A DNA stretch of 43,000 nt from Leptospira noguchii serovar Panama str. CZ214 (GTDB lineage Bacteria; Spirochaetota; Leptospiria; Leptospirales; Leptospiraceae), in assembly GCF_000306255.2 (NCBI RefSeq), contig NZ_AKWY02000012.1, positions 1-43,000 on the forward strand. The letters run 5' to 3'. The notes under the pieces are model-generated. The model did no database searches and had not been told where the DNA came from. It worked only from the letters and a program-made list of their open reading frames with translations. The position numbers and the translations under genes were made by a program. Position 1 is the first letter of the stretch; each line of letters opens with the position of its first letter. Shown here piece by piece: positions 36,154 through 43,000 of this stretch.

Positions 36154-38403
36154 TCATGTTCTTTCAAAGAGATCAATAATTCCGTTGTCAGAATCTTCTT
36201 GATTCTCATCGGCGTTGTTTTCGGATTCTGTATCGTCTACTTCCCGTGCTTTTAAATTTCGTTCTAGTATTTTGTCAAGATCACATCTAGATAAGAGTCT
36301 ATTCAATTCATTGTCTGAGAAATGAATATTTAAAGCCATTGACTCATCTTTTAAATATTGAATCACTGTATCGCAAGCTTCATCGCTCTCTTCTTCTGTT
36401 TTATAGTCGTCCAGTATTCCATCATCCAATACACTTTGGGTTATATTATACATCCAAAAGTCAAATGTTTTCTCTCTTATCTTACTCATTAACTTACTAG
36501 TATCAAAGTCATTTAGCTTTTTTAATATCGTTACCAATGCTTTAAGTTCTTCGGGCGAATCATACTCATCAATATAATTTTCATAAAAAAGCAAATGAGT
36601 TTTATTGACCCCGGTAATTATTTTCTTTCCAATTGCATAAGACATTATTTGTATTTTTGCATCAATATTTTCAATTTCCGTCATACTTATTATTTCAATT
36701 AATTGTATGGCAGCCTTACTTTGAAGAAAATACGTGAATCCATTCATGAGCAGGTAAAATACTAAGTAAGCATCGAATTCATAGTTAGGTATTCCATTTC
36801 TATTCTCTATCAACTGGACAAAAATCGATTCTATAATTCTCTCATCTATACTACCCGAATGACGTAAGTTAAATAGCGTTCGTATCGATTTCGCAGTCTT
36901 TAAAGAAAGATATATATTCGAAATAAAAGCTTCGTTATCAGATAATCTATCTAGAATAAAATCTGCAACAGAAGGATTGAATAATTCATATGTAATTTTA
37001 CCGCTCGGTTCTATTATTCTATTCGTAATCGATCCAACAGTAATCCTTATAACCTTTTCATAGTTATGATCGAATGACGCTGAAACATTCAACTTTTCTA
37101 GGTGGACGATTTTAAAATATGCCTCTTTTAACTCTTTTTCGGAGATACTTCCTCCATTAAATACTATTAAGCAAGGAATCAAGCGCGCAAAAGAATCGAA
37201 TTGAAGGTTGAATATGTTGTCCCAAAGTTCCTTTGGATTATTGAGCATATTTTTTATATATTCCCAATAACTTTCATTCTTTATATTTGCTACTTTATGA
37301 AAATCAGTAATAAACGCAATAAGCCTTGGGTTAAAATTTTTGTGTTTAATTACCTTTAAATATCGAAAATCTATATAGAATTCAGATACGAAACTCTCAT
37401 GCAATAAACTATGCCATATGTGATTATATAAAATCTTAGCTTTATCTATCGCGGAATAATTGCTAATGTGAAGCTCATATTCGTTCTTGCCAATATTATC
37501 AATGTGAAATAAATCACTTAACTCCTTGCCTTGTTTTAAAATTGCTGTACGTGAAGTTAATATGAAATATTTATCGTTGCTGCTATGGATCCGTTTGATA
37601 AAATTTAGTATCTTGGAATCTTCTTTTTTTTCCAGAGCCTCCAGATAATTTCTGCCCAAAAAATCATCAAAATAAAATATTTGGTTTTTACCTTCGAAAT
37701 ATATACTCTCTGCTTCACTAATTGCGTTGTCTATATAGACGAATTCATAACCATTCTTAGCATAGAGAAAGCTAATTTGGTCAGCCAAGGTCGTTTTTCC
37801 AATGCCGGCTTCACCAGTTAAAATTAGGACTCGATTTTTTTCTAACTTTTGTATCGCCTTTGCATGATCTTTCGTTTCGGCATACTTAGGTAAAAATACT
37901 GAAATTTCGTCTAACTTAAATTTACTTCTGCCGACTAACGCATTGTTCATTATTGTCTGAAGAACATTAGTGCTACTTATCCACAATTTATAATGCTTTC
38001 TTTCTATATCTGAATATTTGGATAAGAGATCATTTAAATCCTCATTGCCAAATATATCTTTTTCACTCTCAATATAAGGCGAAAGCAAATGGAATATTTT
38101 CTGTTTATTTTGTTTGGATAATTGAGTTGAAGTGAGTAGTATATATCTTTTCGGACTTAGTTTTTGAATCGATTTAATTTCATCCGACTTTAATTTTCGA
38201 AATAGTAGTTTAAACCCAGATTTGTAGTAATGCTTACACTGAATAATGATTTCTTGATTATCTGAACTGAAGAATCTTCCATCAACGCCTTGATCTTTTC
38301 CAGACTTAAATCTTTCTATACGAATATTGAAATATTTCGATAGAATATCAATCGCAAGTATTTCGAATTCTTTATCGTTTATTGATTCAAAGCTATACTG
38401 CAT
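36154..38403 (-). CDS. STAND NTPase with N-terminal Mrr-like nuclease domain, candidate defence protein
   Basis: The 749 residues contain three parts. Residues 1-130 read as a PD-(D/E)xK nuclease of Mrr type: FEILAIDIL, GVDGRF with Asp41, then IIIQCKHY with Gln55 and Lys57. The NTPase has Walker A GEAGIGKT (196-203), Walker B IFYFDDF (241-247) and ILTSRTAIL (about 280-288), consistent with nSTAND3-type ATPases. The C-terminal 350 residues are helical, as in STAND sensor regions, with an acidic tail. Such nuclease-STAND fusions (Avs and related) detect phage proteins and cut DNA; that role here is inference. It is last in a minus-strand cluster with a membrane protein and an ATPase. Confidence 0.8.
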   Translation of the reverse strand: MQYSFESINDKEFEILAIDILSKYFNIRIERFKSGKDQGVDGRFFSSDNQEIIIQCKHYYKSGFKLLFRKLKSDEIKSIQKLSPKRYILLTSTQLSKQNKQKIFHLLSPYIESEKDIFGNEDLNDLLSKYSDIERKHYKLWISSTNVLQTIMNNALVGRSKFKLDEISVFLPKYAETKDHAKAIQKLEKNRVLILTGEAGIGKTTLADQISFLYAKNGYEFVYIDNAISEAESIYFEGKNQIFYFDDFLGRNYLEALEKKEDSKILNFIKRIHSSNDKYFILTSRTAILKQGKELSDLFHIDNIGKNEYELHISNYSAIDKAKILYNHIWHSLLHESFVSEFYIDFRYLKVIKHKNFNPRLIAFITDFHKVANIKNESYWEYIKNMLNNPKELWDNIFNLQFDSFARLIPCLIVFNGGSISEKELKEAYFKIVHLEKLNVSASFDHNYEKVIRITVGSITNRIIEPSGKITYELFNPSVADFILDRLSDNEAFISNIYLSLKTAKSIRTLFNLRHSGSIDERIIESIFVQLIENRNGIPNYEFDAYLVFYLLMNGFTYFLQSKAAIQLIEIISMTEIENIDAKIQIMSYAIGKKIITGVNKTHLLFYENYIDEYDSPEELKALVTILKKLNDFDTSKLMSKIREKTFDFWMYNITQSVLDDGILDDYKTEEESDEACDTVIQYLKDESMALNIHFSDNELNRLLSRCDLDKILERNLKAREVDDTESENNADENQEDSDNGIIDLFERT

Positions 38404-38482
38404 CTATTATTTAGGAAGACTTACGTTTATAAAATTACAGGCTAAGTGATTCGACTTCCGATAATGTCATCTATGTTCAATG

Positions 38483-39346
38483 TCAAGGCGTCATTCTTTG
38501 TCGAAGAAATTCTACTTCAATTTTCAACTCTTCAACTTTCTTTTTAATTTCAATATCTTCTTTAGTTTGATAAGTTCCAACATAATACGAAGCCAAGATT
38601 GCAATGATGGCTAAAGAAATATTTAAGAGAGCATTTGAATTCGAATGCCATTCGTTTTCCATTCTAATATATTCATTTTGAAGATCCTTTGAATAGCCTT
38701 CGTATTTAAGAGCCTTTTCCTTAAAGTGCCTACCTGAATTATTACTAATTTTCGCAACATGGTTATATAATTTTTGATCATAAAGATTCGCTTTTGCTAG
38801 AATGAATTTTAAATAAGAATTATATAATTTAATGAAGACTAAAAAAACTATAGAAAATACGGGTATAACAATACATTCGGCAATAAATAGAAAACGAAAA
38901 AATAGACTTTTAAAGATAAACGTAAATAAATAATAGGATCGTAAATTTTTCATTCCGCCTTGCATTTTTAAATAAAATTCTCTAATCAGTTTATCGCGGT
39001 TGTACCTTTTAAAAACGCTAATATTTTTTCGATGAGTCCAAGACAGAAGGGAAAGAAAATAATATTTTATAAAACTGAAATTAGTATAACTAACATTCCT
39101 CAATAATCTTAATCGACCGTAACCGAGTCGAAACCTTGGGATAGAGATTCCATTTGGAATTTTCAATGAGCTAATATAGGATTGAACATCGCCTGTCGTC
39201 ATTTCACCGCCATTCCTTTCCGAAACCAAATCGCCTTCTTTGGTCTTTTGAATAACGTATCCTTTTCCAATATTCGTAGTTACAATTTCATTTTTTGGAT
39301 CTTGATCTATAGCTAAATAAATGAATAGAGTAATTTTTTCCTTCAT
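38483..39346 (-). CDS. Membrane protein with C-terminal coiled coil, unknown
   Basis: Start taken at the ATG of MKEKITLFIYLAID (39346); a TTG four codons upstream is less likely. The 287 residues contain a long hydrophobic stretch at about 140-180 (one or two segments) and another near 240-260 (LLNISLAIIAILASYYVG). The tail EDIEIKKKVEELKIEVEFLR is a clear heptad coiled coil. The N-terminal 90 residues are soluble. No family is recognised. It lies 48 bases after the ATPase gene and 79 bases before the STAND gene, so co-expression is likely. Confidence 0.7.
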   Translation of the reverse strand: MKEKITLFIYLAIDQDPKNEIVTTNIGKGYVIQKTKEGDLVSERNGGEMTTGDVQSYISSLKIPNGISIPRFRLGYGRLRLLRNVSYTNFSFIKYYFLSLLSWTHRKNISVFKRYNRDKLIREFYLKMQGGMKNLRSYYLFTFIFKSLFFRFLFIAECIVIPVFSIVFLVFIKLYNSYLKFILAKANLYDQKLYNHVAKISNNSGRHFKEKALKYEGYSKDLQNEYIRMENEWHSNSNALLNISLAIIAILASYYVGTYQTKEDIEIKKKVEELKIEVEFLRQRMTP

Positions 39347-39394
39347 ATTGCTTTCCAATTTCTAAATAATAATATATAATTTATCCTTTAGCTC

Positions 39395-41005
39395 TTAGAT
39401 ATTTCGTAAAGCATCAAGATATTGATTATATCTGTTTCTAATTATCTTATCTTGTATTCCTTCCGGTGAAGGAAGAAAATTTAATTCATTTGCGATATTA
39501 ACTTTAAAAGTCTGAGTATATAGATCAAATAATTTCTGTAAATTACTATCATAATTCGGTTTTAGCATCTCCAAAACAATATTTCTTGTTTCTTCATAAA
39601 ACTTAGGATTTCGTTCGATTAACTCAGCACATTTAGAATAATTGCCGCGCTTAAACTCTTGTCGAAATTGGTTAATTTTTTCACGAACCTTCGTTTCAGT
39701 ATATTCTTCAATAAGCGTAACAAATATTTTTGTAATTGTCTCTATTGTTTTATCTGTACTAAAATAAATCTGTATTCTTTCCAAATAATCCTCAATTTGA
39801 GTTTTATCATTTACAAATTGATAAAATACTCTTCTGAATCCTTTCTCTAATTGACCAATAGATAATTTGAGATCATATCTATGTATTACTAAAAATGACA
39901 TTCTGTACGCATCGGTAAGCGTGACTAGCCTATACTTTTTAATTTCCTCGCGTTCACTCAGCTTTAATAAACTAAGAATAGAATCACGCATGTCAGTTTC
40001 ATTTGAATGATATGCTCTGCTAATTATATTTAAAGCAATATCAAATTCATCGAATGAAATAGGATTTTGAAATCTCATAAATTGCTCTAAATCAATTTTC
40101 CCATAATATAGATAATCCAAAATTGCTAATTTAACGCTTGTATCCTCATCGTTATTTTTAAGAAAATTTTCAAAATTATTTATAAATTCACTTTTTGCAT
40201 CCATCAAAGATAAGACTGTCTTTCTATTTACCGATTCAGAATAAATAGAATATAAATGGTTCATTAAAGCCTCTCCAATTTCATGTTTAAAATCTTTTTT
40301 AAAATGATCTACAAAGCGCATCGTTTTTTCGAAAATTCTATAATTTTTTGCCGGGCCATTCTTAAAAAATTTGATTAGGTAGCTCTTTTCTTTGTTAGTC
40401 ATCTTCGAAGACATTTTCTTTGATATTCTTACTAACGCATTGGAATCAATTTCATCTATGAAATATTCAATGTTAAATAACTTTTCACGGAATAAGCCTA
40501 ATTTCGGTACATCTTGTTCATGAAATTCTAACAATCTTTCATGATCTAACTATATAATACAATTTGAATACTCTGCAAGTCTATCAATACTCCCTAACAC
40601 CTCCTCGATCCGCAGTGATTCATGGCGTCTCTCTATGTCTTCAAAAACAAGAACATGATGTTTATCTAATTTTACTTCTATCAACTCAAGTAAATCTATA
40701 TTAAATTTCAATCCCGTTCTTTGTTCAACGAAGCCCGTTAGCAAATCTTTCGCGATATTTGCACTAATTCTAAGAACAGATTTTTCTTGCCGAATATATT
40801 TTGTTCTTACGGATTTATATATTTCAGAAATTGATTTAATACCAAATAAACTCACTTTGATAAATCGCTTATCGGGTAGGTGCTTATCTAAATTATTGAT
40901 AAGATAAGTCTTTCCGATCCCCCATTCGCCAACTAATAGAGCCTTAACTAAATTTTCACTTTTTAGCTCGGTATATAATCTTTTAAAAACGTCAAGCGAA
41001 TTCAT
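39395..41005 (-). pseudogene. KAP-like P-loop ATPase interrupted by one in-frame TAG
   Basis: The two frames 40550-41005 and 39395-40534 are in the same phase, separated only by a TAG at 40550-40552 and five sense codons. Read through, they give one protein of about 536 residues. It has Walker A LLVGEWGIGKTYLI (about 23-36), Walker B VLVFEDIERR (about 118-127), then EEVLGSIDRLAEYSNCII, the stop, and LDHERLLEFHEQDVPKLGLF. This arrangement resembles KAP/P-loop NTPases, some of which (PifA) act in phage exclusion. The C-terminal 370 residues are helical and unrecognised. The stop falls inside the predicted sensor-1 strand of the ATPase. The gene is probably inactive here, unless the TAG is suppressed. 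Confidence 0.75.
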
Positions 41006-41429
41006 TTAATTTGATATAACTCCAGAGTAGGTTGAAAATATAATTTAACATTTTCTGTAATTTCATTTTTAGTTATAATTTACGAAGTTCGCAACACTGT
41101 TTTATTCCAAGATAATTCGAATCCAATTTTTAATAAATGGTTGAAAGCGAAAAATATTTCTTAGAATTCATTTTAAAGTTCAATCGATAACGCAGAATTC
41201 GGCAAATTTCCGAATTGGTTTAAATTATCCTGTAAATTTCGATGAAAACCTTTTTATGTTCTTGATCGGAATATTTATTTCAGGGTCGCGTAGCTGTATA
41301 TATTCAATATTCGTAAAATATAAAATGGAAACTTCCCATAATCACTATTATGTCATCTACGAATAAAGGCCATTTTGTATGTTCTGGCACATCGGTAACA
41401 CTCTGCGTTTCTAACGTGCGGTCCTGAAG
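41006..41429. other. Intergenic region upstream of the ATPase gene
   Basis: It carries the presumed promoter of the leftward cluster. No clear -35/-10 pair stands out. Toward its right end the base composition rises in G+C and a second small stem appears (GTGCG facing CGCAC, near 41415-41434), adjoining the attC-like palindrome. Confidence 0.45.
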
Positions 41430-41513
41430 CGCACTAACGCAGGTTTGATTGACCTTAGTCGCATCCAGCAAGCCGAAGCGGCAAAGCAACGTGCAAACAG
41501 ACGAGATTATGCG
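41430..41513 (-). repeat. 84-base imperfect palindrome, attC-like
   Basis: On the minus strand it runs from CGCATAATCTCGTCTGTTTG to CAAACCTGCGTTAGTGCG. The arms pair with a few unpaired bases, and inside, GTTGC/GCGAC and GCCG-CTT-CGGC can also pair. The stop codon TAA of the gene 41507-42043 lies within the first arm, as R'' sites do in integron cassettes, and GCGTTAG stands where an R' site would. No integrase gene is in the window. It is much richer in G+C than its surroundings. Confidence 0.45.
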
Positions 41514-42043
41514 ATGTCGCGTTCTAACCCTAAGATCTTCTTGATTCTAGGGTGTATCACCCATATACCTATTGGAAAAAACCATATTAACAAGAATTCA
41601 CCTAAATATTCTTTTACTATAGCCTCTCTACTCAGCTCCAAAGTACGCATATTCTTTGCGATTGTCCTTGCAATGAAGAAGTTACCGAAGCTACTTAGAA
41701 GTAAAAGAATTATCCCGATAATTTGTAATCTCTCAAATATCCCGGCCAAAAAACGGAGCATAACAGGCGGCAAGATAATGGAAATTCCGATTAAACCAAT
41801 AATACCGAAAACAATACTGATTTTTCCACTTAACTTAAGATTTTCATCAAGTAATTTATTCATCCTAACTAAATTCTCAAGAAACCAAGAGTAGAGAATA
41901 ATTAGCCAAATGTAAACTATTGACACCATTGTCGGTAGTTCAAATCGCCCTGTTATGGCAATCGCAATAAACGGGTAAGACATGGCAAGAATGAACGGAC
42001 CAGCAAGAAAGATGAACAATTGATAGGTTTTAAATTTTAACAT
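41507..42043 (-). CDS. Small polytopic membrane protein, unknown
   Basis: The 178 residues contain about five hydrophobic segments (around 8-32, 38-55, 74-98, 105-125 and 145-163) separated by short charged loops. There is no signal peptide distinct from the first segment and no recognised family. ATG start at 42043. Its stop codon lies in the attC-like palindrome, so it may be a cassette gene. It is 80 bases after the next small membrane gene. Confidence 0.65.
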   Translation of the reverse strand: MLKFKTYQLFIFLAGPFILAMSYPFIAIAITGRFELPTMVSIVYIWLIILYSWFLENLVRMNKLLDENLKLSGKISIVFGIIGLIGISIILPPVMLRFLAGIFERLQIIGIILLLLSSFGNFFIARTIAKNMRTLELSREAIVKEYLGEFLLIWFFPIGIWVIHPRIKKILGLERDIA

Positions 42044-42124
42044 TTTTACGGTTACTACAGTTCACTAAATCGATTAATCATTTTTAAAACAAGCATATAC
42101 CAAATGTATGGATCTCCACAATTT

Positions 42125-42373
42125 TTATAAATTCGCTAAACCAAAAAAACCTATAAAGAAAAGAATCAAGAATATATACGAAATAAGATGAATAATTAAA
42201 AATTCCTGAATCTTTTTTAATAAAGACAAAGACTTGGGTAAAATAAAAAAATAAAATGGCGATTCGAATATGATTGATAAAATAAACGTAAAAGCAAGGA
42301 GCCCAAAAAAATAAAAATATTCCTCCAAGCGCTCTAATGTGTACGTATTTTTTCCGATTTCTAGCCTAGTCAC
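42125..42373 (-). CDS. Small membrane protein, probably 5'-truncated by the IS3 element
   Basis: It has two hydrophobic segments (YFYFFGLLAFTFILSIIF and LIIHLISYIFLILFFIGFFG). The long frame to 42412 starts inside the transposon end (MLRKKCVQLTV), so the first codons would be IS sequence. A GTG at 42373 gives 82 residues beginning TRLEIGKNTYTLERLEEY. The original start was probably lost or replaced by the insertion. No family is recognised. Confidence 0.5.
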   Translation of the reverse strand: MTRLEIGKNTYTLERLEEYFYFFGLLAFTFILSIIFESPFYFFILPKSLSLLKKIQEFLIIHLISYIFLILFFIGFFGLANL

Positions 42374-42375
42374 GG

Positions 42376-43000
<625 letters not shown>

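Noticed and set aside
41304..41489. 61-codon open frame before the membrane-protein cluster
   Set aside because: It passes through the palindrome and has no ribosome site; the reading is explained by the repeat structure.

Overview
The window reads as chromosome of a pathogenic-group Leptospira. The DNA is AT-rich (about one third G+C by eye). It carries lineage-typical proteins (a TIGR04388-type secreted protein, a large FPFYY-repeat protein, many small secreted or lipid-anchored proteins of unknown role), several kinds of insertion sequence, and many short dispersed palindromes. Species cannot be fixed from this sequence alone.

Layout. 1-1542: a TIGR04388-type gene, frameshifted and cut by the left edge, then a decayed gene fragment and two copies of a TTTGTGA-N19-TCACAAA palindrome. 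1543-10849 (minus strand): a tight run reading sensor-like membrane protein, STAS/zinc-ribbon protein, MurJ, a DUF167 protein and a 1535-residue repeat protein, with lipB upstream. 10862-12695 (plus): a Panacea/DUF4065-like protein, panD and a secreted protein. 13131-16051: two small minus-strand genes divergent from an ATPase-fold/HDOD fusion coupled to an ABC ATPase. 16052-20327: topA, bracketed by two repeat families, followed by an IS630-family element. 20348-23098: cysK with its own terminator, a palindromic candidate operator, a seven-unit 44-bp tandem array, and an archaeal-type (type II) GAPDH-like gene. 23615-26880: a gamma-carbonic-anhydrase-like protein divergent from a signal peptidase I homologue that lacks both catalytic residues, then a PAS-PAS histidine kinase with its single-domain response regulator. 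28570-30771: the glycolytic pair gap-pgk.

The right third (30772-43000) is accessory. It holds a decayed gene, an IS1595-like transposase, two 86-bp direct repeats bracketing a small cluster of secreted proteins, and a minus-strand cluster of P-loop ATPase (interrupted by one in-frame TAG), coiled-coil membrane protein and STAND NTPase with an N-terminal Mrr-like nuclease. Two small membrane proteins follow, one ending inside an attC-like palindrome, and the window closes in an IS3-family element.

The most promising undescribed system is the 36154-41005 cluster. A nuclease-STAND protein next to a KAP-like ATPase and a membrane protein resembles an anti-phage defence module and lies among mobile elements. 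The ATPase appears broken in this strain, so the module may be decaying. Other unusual points are the predicted inactive signal peptidase, a second GAPDH of archaeal type, and a MITE-like family present four times within about 9 kb.
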